A stretch of 64,000 bases of DNA. It comes from Campylobacter sp. CCS1377. GTDB taxonomy: Bacteria > Campylobacterota > Campylobacteria > Campylobacterales > Campylobacteraceae. Below are positions 45,885 through 55,328 of the stretch, one piece after another (positions within the stretch are counted from its first letter, which is position 1; the number at the start of each line of letters is the position of its first letter). The notes below the pieces were generated by a model that saw nothing but the letters and a program-made list of their open reading frames with translations, did not search any database and was not told the origin of the DNA. The position numbers were made by a program, and so were the translations under genes. The stretch spans positions 434,001 to 498,000 of the forward strand of contig NZ_CP155620.1 of assembly GCF_040008265.1 (NCBI RefSeq), written 5' to 3'.

Positions 45885-46658
45885 TTATTTATCAAATTGA
45901 GAAATACGCACATCATTTTTTCCTAAGAAATTAAATAATTTTGCTTCTAAATCTCTAGGATTCGCGCCTTCAGCTATGCCTTTGATTGCCTCCATGATAA
46001 CAATTTGTTCTTTAACTAAATCCATTCCATTGGCTTTAAGCTTAGAGCCAAAAGGACCAAAAAGAGCGTAAGATCCAAATATTCCTGTAACTGTAGCGGT
46101 AAATGCTCCTGCAATACCCATCGCCATTGCTTGTGGATCTTCAAGTTTTTGCAAAGCAAGCATAAGTCCTAAAACCGCTCCAACAAGCCCCATAGTAGGA
46201 CAAGTTTCGCCAAATCGTGTCCAGTATTCTGCGCATTCTTTGTAATATTCTTCTAATTCTTCGGTTTGAATTTCCATGCTTTCTTTGATTTCATCAAAAT
46301 TTTTTCCATCGACCATCATCATCATAGCATTTCTTAAAAATTCGTTTTCAATTTCGTTAGTTCTTGATTCAAGCGCTAAAAGCCCGTCTCTTCTTGCAAT
46401 GATTGAAAATTCTATCATTTGAGCAATGCGTTCTGGTAAATTCACTTTTGCACCTGTAAATACAATTTTTAATTCTTTATAAGCCGCTTTTACAATTTTT
46501 TTATGAGTTGAAGTCATAGCACAAAAGGCTGCGGTAGGGATCACTATAAGAAAGGAGCTTAGATGAATAACATGCAAAGGATTTCCGCCTTCTAAAATAT
46601 CACCAACGGAAATACTTACAGTAGCTAGAACTATTCCGAGTAAAGTTGAAAGATCCAT
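45885..46658 (-). CDS. motA: flagellar motor stator protein MotA
   Basis: A 257-residue four-helix stator channel protein: MDLSTLLGIVLATVSISVGD in helix 1 and GLVGAVLGLMLAL plus GIAGAFTATVTGIFGSYALFGP in helices 3 and 4. The cytoplasmic loop has the charged residues that contact FliG. The gene lies 10 bp after polA and directly before motB. Confidence 0.95.
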   Translation of the reverse strand: MDLSTLLGIVLATVSISVGDILEGGNPLHVIHLSSFLIVIPTAAFCAMTSTHKKIVKAAYKELKIVFTGAKVNLPERIAQMIEFSIIARRDGLLALESRTNEIENEFLRNAMMMMVDGKNFDEIKESMEIQTEELEEYYKECAEYWTRFGETCPTMGLVGAVLGLMLALQKLEDPQAMAMGIAGAFTATVTGIFGSYALFGPFGSKLKANGMDLVKEQIVIMEAIKGIAEGANPRDLEAKLFNFLGKNDVRISQFDK

Positions 46659-46668
46659 TAAATTCTCC

Positions 46669-49308
46669 TTATTTTAAATCGCCCCATTTTTTAGCGATGC
46701 TTGAACTTGTTTTTAATTTTACTTTTAATTTTACTATATTTTCCATAATATCACTAGCTTTTTTAACAAAATTTTCACATAATTCATCTTTAATTTCAAA
46801 AATTAACTCATCGTGAATTTGTAAAATTAATTTTTTATTTTCATCTAAATCTTTAGCAATTTCTATCATTGCAAGCTTTATAATATCAGCTGCTGAGCCT
46901 TGAAGTATAGAATTTATACTTTCTCTTTCATACATAGCCACTTGCATAGGCTTGGCATTTTCAAAGTCAAAATAGCGCCTTCGTCCGCTTAAGGTTGCGA
47001 TAAAACCATTTTGTTTAGCTTCATTTTTTACTTTTTCAAAATAGTTTTTAATGCTAGTAAAATTTTCAAAATATTTTTCTATATAAGTTTTAGCTAAACT
47101 TGCTTCGATTTTTAAATTTTGGCTTAAGGTTTTATAGCCCATTCCATAAATTAAACCAAAATTAATACTTTTTGCCACACTTCTTGTTTCATAATTACTC
47201 TCTCCAAATATCATAATAGCTGTTTTTGCGTGTATATCTTCATCATTTTTAAAGGCTTCTAAAAGCTTTTCATCTTCACTAAAATGTGCAAGCATTCTAA
47301 GCTCGATTTGAGAATAATCAAGACTTATAAAACTAAAGTCATCTTTAGCTACAAAGCAGGATTTATAGTCTTTTGCATATTGTCCATGTGCAGGGATATT
47401 TTGTAAATTTGGATCTTTAGAAGAAAGACGACCCGTGGCAGTGCCAGTTTGTAAAAAACTAGAATAAATTCTTGAATTTTCATCTTTTAAAGCAAGCTTT
47501 AACAAAGGCTCACAATAAGTAGAATAAAGCTTAGCAAGCTCTCTATAATCTAGCAATTTAGCAATTACAGGGTGCTTGTCTAAAAGATTATTTAAAACTT
47601 TTTCATCGGTAGAATAACCTGTTTTGGTTTTTTTACCACTTGGAAGTTTGAGTTTTTCAAAAAGCACATCGCCTACTTGTTTTGGCGAATTTAAATTAAG
47701 TCTATCTTCGCAAAGCGTGTAAATTTCTTCGCTTAAAATTTTAATCTCATTTTCAAATTTTTTCATTAAAATTTCTAGTGCATTAGTATCTATCTTGATA
47801 CCATTTTCTTCCATCATCATAATGACTTTTATAAACTCAAATTCACAATTTTTCGCAAGTTCTAGCAAATTAGCGTCAAGATTTTTAAGAAAATAAAGAT
47901 AAAATCTTAAAGTAATATAAGCATCTTCAGCAGCATACTTACAAGCTTTTTCAAGTTCTACACTTGCAAAAGTTTCACCCTTTTTTACCAAGCTTTCAAA
48001 ATGTAAAGTCTCATAATTAAAAAGCCTTAAAGCCAAATCATCCATATTTACCCTTAAAGATGGATTTTTAAGCCACGCTAAAATCATAGTATCGGCATAT
48101 TTTAAAGGTACTTTTAAACCAAAATTATTTTCTATGATTTTAAAATCATATTTTAGATTATGTCCTACGATAAAGTGCGAATATATAAGCTCTATGGCTT
48201 TTTTAGCACTACTAAGTGAAATTTGCTTGCCAACTCCTAAATAATTATGAGACAATGGCACATAAAAGCTTTCTTCTTCACTCATGCAAAAACTAAAGCC
48301 AACAATTTTTGCTTTCTTAGTGTCAAGTCCTGTAGTTTCTGTATCAAAAGCTATAATACTATCTTTAGGGAGTGAATTTAAAATTTCAAAAAGCCTATTT
48401 TCATCTTGGATCAAAGTAGCTTTAAAGCCTAAATTTTTATCTTTATTATCAGGGTTTTGACGGAGTTTTTTAAGCAAAGCATTAAGTTCAAAACGCTCTA
48501 AAATTTCAAGCACTTTTAAAAGAGGTTCATCGCTTGGGTAAGATGATTTTTCAAGCATATTATCAAAATTTAAATCTTCATATAAAGAGGCAAGTTTTTT
48601 ACTTAAAAAAGCATTTTCTTTACCTTCTAAAAGCAAATTACGGCTTCTTTCATTGCGTACCAGCATTAAATTTTCATAAATTCCTTCTATACTACCAAAT
48701 TCATCAAGCAAGGTTTTAGCTCCTTTTGCGCCTATACCTTTAACTCCTGGGATATTATCCGAACTATCCCCACAAAGTGCTAAAAAATCACGAATTTGAC
48801 AAGGTTTCACTCCATATTTTTCTAAACACGCCACTTCATCATAGTCGTTTTTAGAAATAGGACTATAAATGCTTACTTTGCCATCTTTTATAAGCTGATA
48901 AAGATCCTTATCTTGTGTTACTACACGAACAAAAATCTCTTTATCTTTGCAAGTTTTTACAAAAGAAGCGATGATATCATCTGCTTCATAGCCTTCTTGT
49001 GAAATGCTAATAAAGCCCATTTTTTCTATCATCTCTATACAGACCGGAATTTGTGCTAAAAGCTCTGGTGGTGGCGGGGTGCGATTTTGCTTATAGTTTG
49101 GGTCAATTTCACTACGAAAAGTTTTGCCTTTAGAATCAAGCGCAAAAATAATATAATCACTTTTATGCTCGTTTTTTAAACTATAAATAAAATTAGCAAA
49201 ACCACTCACCATTCCACTGGCTTCACCTTGAGAGTTTTTAAGTCCTTTAAGGGCATAAAAAAGCCTGAAAAAAAATCCAAAAGTATCAATTATTGTTAAA
49301 GTTTTCAT
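46669..49308 (-). CDS. polA: DNA polymerase I
   Basis: An 879-residue enzyme with three domains. The 5' nuclease domain includes GYEADDIIASF and GDSSDNIPGVKGIGAKGA. The 3'-5' exonuclease domain includes FDTETTGLD with the metal-binding Asp and Glu, so proofreading looks intact. The polymerase domain includes TATGRLSSKDPNLQNIP, SLDYSQIELRMLAH and LQIHDELIFE. Its start lies downstream of a 169-bp region that also holds the divergent sigma-54 promoter. Confidence 0.96.
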   Translation of the reverse strand: MKTLTIIDTFGFFFRLFYALKGLKNSQGEASGMVSGFANFIYSLKNEHKSDYIIFALDSKGKTFRSEIDPNYKQNRTPPPPELLAQIPVCIEMIEKMGFISISQEGYEADDIIASFVKTCKDKEIFVRVVTQDKDLYQLIKDGKVSIYSPISKNDYDEVACLEKYGVKPCQIRDFLALCGDSSDNIPGVKGIGAKGAKTLLDEFGSIEGIYENLMLVRNERSRNLLLEGKENAFLSKKLASLYEDLNFDNMLEKSSYPSDEPLLKVLEILERFELNALLKKLRQNPDNKDKNLGFKATLIQDENRLFEILNSLPKDSIIAFDTETTGLDTKKAKIVGFSFCMSEEESFYVPLSHNYLGVGKQISLSSAKKAIELIYSHFIVGHNLKYDFKIIENNFGLKVPLKYADTMILAWLKNPSLRVNMDDLALRLFNYETLHFESLVKKGETFASVELEKACKYAAEDAYITLRFYLYFLKNLDANLLELAKNCEFEFIKVIMMMEENGIKIDTNALEILMKKFENEIKILSEEIYTLCEDRLNLNSPKQVGDVLFEKLKLPSGKKTKTGYSTDEKVLNNLLDKHPVIAKLLDYRELAKLYSTYCEPLLKLALKDENSRIYSSFLQTGTATGRLSSKDPNLQNIPAHGQYAKDYKSCFVAKDDFSFISLDYSQIELRMLAHFSEDEKLLEAFKNDEDIHAKTAIMIFGESNYETRSVAKSINFGLIYGMGYKTLSQNLKIEASLAKTYIEKYFENFTSIKNYFEKVKNEAKQNGFIATLSGRRRYFDFENAKPMQVAMYERESINSILQGSAADIIKLAMIEIAKDLDENKKLILQIHDELIFEIKDELCENFVKKASDIMENIVKLKVKLKTSSSIAKKWGDLK

Positions 49309-49417
49309 TTTTCCTCTGAGTTTGTTTTTGCTTTATTATTCCAAAGATAAGTTTTAAAATAGGTTAAATAGTTTGAAATTAGTATTAAAATTATTTACCT
49401 TGTTAAATATGTTTATT

Positions 49418-49432
49418 TGGAATAATTTTTGC
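49418..49432 (+). promoter_or_regulatory. sigma-54 (RpoN) promoter
   Basis: TGGAATAATTTTTGC: GG at 49419-49420 and GC at 49431-49432 with exactly ten bases between, and the TTTTTGCTT end matching Campylobacter RpoN sites. It points at the three small genes that follow. RpoN in this genus drives the flagellar hook/rod class and flagellum-coregulated genes. Confidence 0.7.
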
Positions 49433-49477
49433 TTATGATTATAATGCAATAGATAATTTAAAATCAAAGGAGCAAGT

Positions 49478-49662
49478 ATGTTTAAAGACATAACGGGGCG
49501 GGGTGTAAATACTATAGCTGGTGGAAATATCAATCACTATGCTCTAAATTTGTTCCAGAAAATGTTGAAAGCTTTTTTCTTTCTAGTGCTGCGGAATTTA
49601 GAGCTAAGAAAAATAAGGCTATTGATTATCTAAGTGACTTATTAAAAGATATAAAAATTTGA
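49478..49662 (+). pseudogene. small sigma-54-driven gene, frameshifted and internally deleted
   Basis: Begins MFKDITGRGVNTIAGGNINH behind a strong AAAGGAG site. After about 25 codons the homologous frame is lost; in another frame the text SSAAEFRAKKNKAIDYLSDL continues to a stop at 49660-49662. That tail matches the C-terminus of the third gene (EAHFRARKNKAIDYVKELL). The middle part of the family is missing, so this is a remnant. Family not recognised. Confidence 0.65.
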
Positions 49663-49673
49663 AAGGTGAGAGT

Positions 49674-50128
49674 ATGCAAATTAATTCAAGCTACAATAAT
49701 GCTTACTATACACGCCAAAATATTGGCGTGGATCAAAGCGTTAAAAAACTGAAAATGTAAAAGAAGATGATGGAATATCAACTTATAAAGATGTAAGGGA
49801 TAAAGTTTGGGAAGATTATTTAAATGGAAAAATAGATCTTGATGTATTTTGTAGAACCGGAGCCGCATTTTTGACTGCTTCATTAATTGAGGATTATCAA
49901 GAAAGCGGTTCTTTAGATAATATTTTTGGAAAAATGAAAAGAGTTCAACAAGAAAGACTTAAAGCAGATACTCCAAGTGAAATTTCGGTGGAAATTAATA
50001 AAGATATTTTTGCGTTAAACAATAACTTTAATGCAGTATTGCCAGGTATGACAAAAGAAGAAAATCAAAGACTAAACAATAAAGCAAAAGATTTTCTTTT
50101 TGAAATTTTGCAAGACATAAAAGTTTGA
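49674..50128 (+). pseudogene. small gene of the same group, frameshifted in an A6 run
   Basis: Starts MQINSSYNNAYYTRQNIGVD and runs to a stop after 28 codons. One extra A in the run at 49743-49748 would continue as VKKTENVKEDDGISTYKD and reach the stop at 50128, giving 151 residues. The polar Asn/Ser/Tyr-rich N-terminus and sigma-54 promoter upstream resemble small flagellum-secreted Campylobacter proteins, but the family is not recognised. The frameshift could be a real mutation, a slipping contingency site or a sequencing error. Confidence 0.65.
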
Positions 50129-50151
50129 TTATCTTGCGTGTGGAGAGTTTT

Positions 50152-50610
50152 ATGAAGATTGCAAATGATTGTTTGACTAATGCTTATTTGCAAAAAAGCG
50201 AAATTTCAAATCATCGGTAAGAAAATAAAAATTTTTCTGAGATTTTAGAAGATGCCCAAGAAGAAAACAAAAAAGCACCGCCTCATGCAGTAAGTGCAAA
50301 AGATGTGGAACTCTTAGGTGGTGCTATGTTTGTTAATGCTGTTAGGCAAACTATGGCAATTCAAGGCATCAACGATCCATCTAAAATCAATTCTGCAATT
50401 TTAAGTGAAGTAAGAAGCAAAAGGCATAACCAAAGCGATCCTATAAAGCTTAAAGCAATGTTGGAAAAGGATTTGGAGGTTTTGCAAAGTCCTACGGATA
50501 TCCAAAAAGGATATTTGATGGGAAAGCCTGAAAGTGAAGCACATTTTAGAGCAAGGAAAAACAAGGCAATTGACTATGTAAAAGAATTACTCAAAAATTT
50601 AAAAGTTTGA
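50152..50610 (+). pseudogene. small gene of the same group, with in-frame stop at codon 23
   Basis: Starts MKIANDCLTNAYLQKSEISN. A TAA at 50218-50220 interrupts it, and the same frame then continues ENKNFSEILEDAQEENKKA to the end at 50610 (152 residues if read through). The C-terminal FRARKNKAIDYVKELLKNLK is shared with the first remnant. A shorter product from an internal GTG at 50305 is possible but has no strong ribosome binding site. Function unknown. Confidence 0.65.
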
Positions 50611-50644
50611 TACAATTAGAAAAATTAAATTTTTAGGATTAAAA

Positions 50645-51337
50645 TTGCTTATATACAGACTGATCAATCATTATAAAAATATTTATTATAGAAGTACTAA
50701 AAAATTTATATTGATATGGATCAGTTTTGCTTTAACTCCTTTGGTTTTTAGTTTTATTTTCGATCAAATCGCCATTTATGCTACAGGAAAGTTAAGTGCT
50801 GATTTATTGCTTATTTTTTTAAATATTTTTACCATTGTTGTTGTTTTTGCTTTGTTGATATTTTTAACCATTACAATGTGGGCTGCATTTGGACATAAGA
50901 TTGACATTAAAGAAAAATTTGTAATGATTTTAAGTTCTTATGTATTGATATGGTTTGCTTATGGAAATTTGTATTATTTTTCTTGCGATGTGGATAATTA
51001 CGATAGGATTTTAAAAGCGGATAAGACTTTAAAATTTGATAAATTACAAGAAGAAAGCATAAAGGTGCAATTTCAAACGCCTATTAAAGGAATAGGAAAT
51101 TTTTGGCAATGGGACGAAAATTTGGGTTTAAAGTCAGTTAATCGAATTGAAGGTTTTTTAGATTGTTTGTATTTTAGCGGTGTAACTATGTTGACTGTGG
51201 GTTATGGCGATATTACTCCTGTGAGTCGTTTGTTAAGATTTTTTAGCATTTTGCAAGGCTTTTTAGGGCAAATTATCGTTGTGGTAGCGATGGGAATTTG
51301 GGTTAATCAAATCACTGCAAGAAATAAATCTGCTTAA
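50645..51337 (+). CDS. two-transmembrane potassium channel
   Basis: A 230-residue protein with several hydrophobic helices and a pore loop bearing the selectivity filter TVGYGD (in MLTVGYGDITPVS). The preceding LDCLYFSGVTML is the pore helix, and the last helix is FFSILQGFLGQIIVVVAMGIWV. No regulatory RCK domain follows. Translation seems to start at TTG 50645, six bases after AGGA. The gene stands alone between the broken small genes and the reductase operon. Confidence 0.82.
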   Translation: MLIYRLINHYKNIYYRSTKKFILIWISFALTPLVFSFIFDQIAIYATGKLSADLLLIFLNIFTIVVVFALLIFLTITMWAAFGHKIDIKEKFVMILSSYVLIWFAYGNLYYFSCDVDNYDRILKADKTLKFDKLQEESIKVQFQTPIKGIGNFWQWDENLGLKSVNRIEGFLDCLYFSGVTMLTVGYGDITPVSRLLRFFSILQGFLGQIIVVVAMGIWVNQITARNKSA

Positions 51338-51519
51338 TATTTCATTAAATTTTTTAGGATATAAAAACTCTTATTTATATTTTTTTAAATTTTAATTATT
51401 CTTTTGTTACATTAATATACATTTTTTAAACAAGATAAAATAAGTATTTGGATTTTATTACCAAAGTTTGAAAAAGTGCTATACTTTAATTAAGTTTATT
51501 GCAAGTGAAAGGAGTTTGT

Positions 51520-53793
51520 GTGGGTATTCATAGACGCGATTTTCTTAAGGGTGTAGGGCTAAGTTCTGCGGTTTTAAGTATGCCGGGAATGCTTGGTGCT
51601 TTTGAAGGCAAGCTTAAAGGTTCTCAAAAATTTGTTAAAAGCATTTGCGAAATGTGTAGCACTCGTTGTCCTATCGAGGCAAGGGTTGATGAGAATAATA
51701 GGGTTTTTATTCAAGGCAATATTTATTCCAAGGCAACAGAGGGTGGAATTTGTGCTAGAGGAGGATCGGGTGTAAGTCAGCTTGTGGATCCTAAGCGTTT
51801 AGTAAAACCTTTGATGCGTGTAGGTCAAAGAGGTGAGGGTAAATTTAAAGAAGTAAGCTGGGATGAAGCTTATGAGTACATTAGTGTTAAGCTCAAAGAA
51901 ATTAAAGAAAAACACGGTGCTAAAAGTGTGGCTTTTGCAAGTAAAACAGGACCTGATCAAACTTTTATGAATCAGTTTGCCTATGGTTTTGGTACACCAA
52001 ATATTTTTGATCACGGCAACACCTGTCCTTCTGGCTATGCGACAGCTTTGACAAGTGTTTATGGTAGTGGTTCGCTTAGTAGAGATTTCGCAGATTGTAA
52101 ATTTATGTTAAATTTTGGACATAATGTTTATGAAGGTATGGTAATCTCTTATGCAAGAGGAGTTACTAAGGCTTTAGAAAAGGGATGTAGACTTATTTCT
52201 TTAGATCCTCGTTTTTCGGTTCTTTCTTCTAAAGCAGATGAGTGGATACCTATTCGCCCAGGTAGTGATGCTGCGTTTATGATGGCTTTTATCCATACTT
52301 TAATTTTTGAAGAGCTTTATGATAAAAAATTCGTTCAAAAATACACTGTAGGTTTTGAAAAACTTAAAGAAAGTATTAAGGATTATACTCCAGAGCGTAT
52401 GGCTAAAGAATGCGATGTTAGTGCGGAAAAAATCATTTCTTTGACTAGAGAGTGTGCTTCTTATGCGCCACATTGTATGATTGATTTTGGTCATAGAGCA
52501 ACTTTTACTCCAGAAGAAATAGAATTTAGAAGAGCCATTGCTATTGCTAATGCTTTGCTTGGAAATATAGAAACTAAAGGCGGTTTGTATTTTCCTAAGG
52601 GTGCTGCTTTGTATAATAAAATCGCAGGTCAAAAGGTTGCTCCAATTATTAAGGGTTCTATTTTACCAAAAGTGCCCGAGCCAAATGAGCCACGCATTGA
52701 TGGAGTGGATATTAAAGGTGGAGAATTTAGCAAAATTCCAAAAACCAGAGGAATTTATAGTAAGGTTTATGAGACTATTTTGAATGAAAAACCTTATGCA
52801 ATACACGGGCTTTGGATTACAAGATCAAATCCAGTGATGACTGTAAGTAATTCAGATGAAGTGGTGAAAGCGCTTAAAAAACTCGATTTGTTTGTATGCG
52901 TAGATGTTTATATGAGTGATAGTGCACAATATGCGGATATTATTTTGCCAGAATCAACTTATTTAGAAAGGGATGAGCACTTCTTATCTGATGACGGCAA
53001 AAATCCTGGCTATCAAGTGCGTCAAAAGGTAGTAGAGCCTATAGGTGATACAAGAGCTTCGTGGAGAATTTATAAAGAATTAGCACAAAAAATGGGCTTT
53101 GGTGACTTATTTCCTTACAAAGATATTGAAGATTTTAGAATGCAACAAGCTTATGAATATCCTGAAGAAATTTATGAGCTAAAAAGCAAAGGCTTAACAA
53201 GTTATGGCATACCGCTTTTAGCACGCGATAAAGAAAGTATTGCAAAATTTGTAGAAAAATATCCAAATTCTAAACAATTTTTAGATGAAGATGGAGAATT
53301 TAGCGAAATTCTAAAATGTAAAACAAAAAGCGGGAAAATAGAGCTTTTTGATGAGGTTTTAGAGCAAGCTTGTGGGCGCGGAGCTTTAAAATACAATGAT
53401 CCTAAATTAAAAGGCGATTCGCAGTTTTATTTTATACAAGGCAAAGTTGCTGTGCATACAAATGGGCATACAGCTAATGTTCCATGGCTTAATGATTTAA
53501 TGGATAATAATGCCGTGTGGATCAATCAAAATGTTGCAAATAAGCTTGGACTCAAAAAAGGTGATAGTATAAAAATTAAAAGTGAAGTTGGAGAACAAAT
53601 TGCACAAGTATTGCCTACAGTCGGTATTAGAGAGGATACTTTGTTTGCGTATTTTGGTTTTGGACATACGAGCAAATGGCAAGAAATTTCTTATGGCAAA
53701 GGAATGAATGCAAGTCATCTTTTAAAAAATATTATTTCTCCTGTGAGTGGCAATAATGTCCATACCATAGGTGTTGATATAGAAAAAATATAG
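51520..53793 (+). CDS. psrA: molybdopterin polysulfide/thiosulfate reductase catalytic subunit
   Basis: A 757-residue DMSO-reductase family enzyme. The Tat signal HRRDFLKGVGLSSAVLSMPG directs export. A [4Fe-4S] site CEMCSTRCPIEA...GGICARG follows, then a molybdenum-ligating Cys in GNTCPSGYA. The C-terminal molybdopterin-binding domain includes VHTNGHTANVPWLND. The GTG at 51520 is chosen because AAAGGAG lies five bases before it; upstream starts would put extra residues before the Tat motif. PsrA and PhsA cannot be told apart by eye. Confidence 0.85.
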   Translation: MGIHRRDFLKGVGLSSAVLSMPGMLGAFEGKLKGSQKFVKSICEMCSTRCPIEARVDENNRVFIQGNIYSKATEGGICARGGSGVSQLVDPKRLVKPLMRVGQRGEGKFKEVSWDEAYEYISVKLKEIKEKHGAKSVAFASKTGPDQTFMNQFAYGFGTPNIFDHGNTCPSGYATALTSVYGSGSLSRDFADCKFMLNFGHNVYEGMVISYARGVTKALEKGCRLISLDPRFSVLSSKADEWIPIRPGSDAAFMMAFIHTLIFEELYDKKFVQKYTVGFEKLKESIKDYTPERMAKECDVSAEKIISLTRECASYAPHCMIDFGHRATFTPEEIEFRRAIAIANALLGNIETKGGLYFPKGAALYNKIAGQKVAPIIKGSILPKVPEPNEPRIDGVDIKGGEFSKIPKTRGIYSKVYETILNEKPYAIHGLWITRSNPVMTVSNSDEVVKALKKLDLFVCVDVYMSDSAQYADIILPESTYLERDEHFLSDDGKNPGYQVRQKVVEPIGDTRASWRIYKELAQKMGFGDLFPYKDIEDFRMQQAYEYPEEIYELKSKGLTSYGIPLLARDKESIAKFVEKYPNSKQFLDEDGEFSEILKCKTKSGKIELFDEVLEQACGRGALKYNDPKLKGDSQFYFIQGKVAVHTNGHTANVPWLNDLMDNNAVWINQNVANKLGLKKGDSIKIKSEVGEQIAQVLPTVGIREDTLFAYFGFGHTSKWQEISYGKGMNASHLLKNIISPVSGNNVHTIGVDIEKI

Positions 53794-53802
53794 GAGCTAA
53801 TA

Positions 53803-54369
53803 ATGAAATATGCAATGGTTTTTAATTCTCAAAAATGTATAGGCTGTCAATCTTGCTCTATCGCCTGTCGCAGCGAAAATAAAGTTCCAGAAGGGCTTTA
53901 TAGACTCCAAGTTAAAATTCAAGGTCCTAAAGGCGTGTTTCCAAATTTGGCTTTTGATTATGAAAGATTTTCTTGTCAAATGTGTGAGAATACACCTTGC
54001 GTTAGTGTTTGTCCAACTCATGCTTCTTTTATGGATGAAAATGGTATTGTGGATATTGATGCAAATAAATGCGTAGGGTGCTTGTATTGTATCAGTGCTT
54101 GTCCTTATCATGCTAGATTTTTAAATCCGCAAACTAAAGTTCCTGATAAGTGCAATTTTTGCAAAGATACACATTTAAAATTACATGGAGAACCAGCGTG
54201 TGTGAGTGTTTGTCCTACAGATGCTTTGGTTTTTGGAGATTTGGATAATATGAATGATCCTATTTATGAAATTCTATCAAAGAAAAATTTCACAAGGAAA
54301 AAAGAACATTTGGGAACAAAACCAAAACTTTTTACTATACCGAATAAGAAAGGGGAAATAAAGCTATGA
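53803..54369 (+). CDS. psrB: iron-sulfur electron-transfer subunit of the reductase
   Basis: A 188-residue DmsB/PsrB-type ferredoxin subunit with four cysteine groups: CIGCQSCSIAC, CQMCENTPCVSVCP, CVGCLYCISACP and CNFCKD...PACVSVCP. It relays electrons between PsrC and PsrA at the periplasmic face. It starts 9 bp after psrA and overlaps psrC by four bases. Confidence 0.9.
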   Translation: MKYAMVFNSQKCIGCQSCSIACRSENKVPEGLYRLQVKIQGPKGVFPNLAFDYERFSCQMCENTPCVSVCPTHASFMDENGIVDIDANKCVGCLYCISACPYHARFLNPQTKVPDKCNFCKDTHLKLHGEPACVSVCPTDALVFGDLDNMNDPIYEILSKKNFTRKKEHLGTKPKLFTIPNKKGEIKL

Positions 54370-55328
54370 ATGAAATTTGGGGAAATGAAAGCGTAAATGC
54401 TATTGTGTGGCATTGGCCTATCGCACTTTATTTATTTTTGGCGGGACTTTCTTCAGGTGCTATGATGACGGCTTTAAGTGTAGAATGGATGAATCCTAAA
54501 CGCAAAGCACCTTGGGATGCTTTTGTTAAGGCTGGGGTTTTGATCGCACCTATTACGATAATTGTAGGTTTGATTGTATTGATTTTTGATTTGACAAAAC
54601 CTTTAAATTTTTATCAACTTTTAATTCATTATAATCTTAAATCCGTAATGTCTTTGGGTGTTTTGCTTTTGCTTTTTTATACTCCTTTATGTGCAATTTA
54701 TGCAATTTTGCGTTTTAGACTTACTTTGTCTAAAAGTTTTTTATGGCCTGTGATGAATTTATTTGGCGGAGTGCTTGATTTTTTAGAGAAAAATTCGCTT
54801 TGGTTTGGAAGACTTGTTTTTGCTTTAGCAGGCGGAGTTGGTGTATATACAGGCTTTTTACTTTCTGCCATTCAAACTTATCCGCTTTATAATAGTCCGA
54901 TTTTGCCAATTTTATTTTTAGCCAGTGGTTTATCAAGCGGAATTGCGGCTTGTATTTGTTTTGGAATTTTGTTATTTTCAGAAGAAGTTTCTAAAGAAAA
55001 AACCAAGTATCTTTTAACGATGGATTTAAGGGTTATTCCTATTGAATCTTTGCTTTTGTTTGCTTTATTTGTTGGACTTTATTTTCAAGGCGGGGATAAA
55101 GCATTGGTAGTACTTAGTGCTTTAAGTGAAGGCTCTTGGGCTATGATTTTTTGGGTTTGTGTGGTTGGTTTTAGTGTTGTGATCCCAAGTGTGATTGCAC
55201 TTACTGCTTTAAAAAATCACGCTTATAAGGTGAATTTTATACTCTTAAATTCAATTTCTATTATGCTGGGAGTATTTGCTTTAAGAATGTATATACTCTA
55301 TGCGGGACAGCTTTATTTGGGAGCTTAA
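54366..55328 (+). CDS. psrC: NrfD/PsrC family quinol-oxidising membrane subunit
   Basis: A 320-residue integral membrane protein with eight or nine hydrophobic helices, starting MNEIWGNESVNAIVWHWPIALYLFLAGLSSGA, the usual NrfD-family opening. It anchors the complex and takes electrons from menaquinol. The last four bases overlap the end of pldA, transcribed towards it. Confidence 0.88.
   Translation: MNEIWGNESVNAIVWHWPIALYLFLAGLSSGAMMTALSVEWMNPKRKAPWDAFVKAGVLIAPITIIVGLIVLIFDLTKPLNFYQLLIHYNLKSVMSLGVLLLLFYTPLCAIYAILRFRLTLSKSFLWPVMNLFGGVLDFLEKNSLWFGRLVFALAGGVGVYTGFLLSAIQTYPLYNSPILPILFLASGLSSGIAACICFGILLFSEEVSKEKTKYLLTMDLRVIPIESLLLFALFVGLYFQGGDKALVVLSALSEGSWAMIFWVCVVGFSVVIPSVIALTALKNHAYKVNFILLNSISIMLGVFALRMYILYAGQLYLGA

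Noticed and set aside
53797-54111. 104-codon minus-strand frame opposite psrB
   Set aside because: It is the shadow of the cysteine-rich psrB frame and has no independent support.
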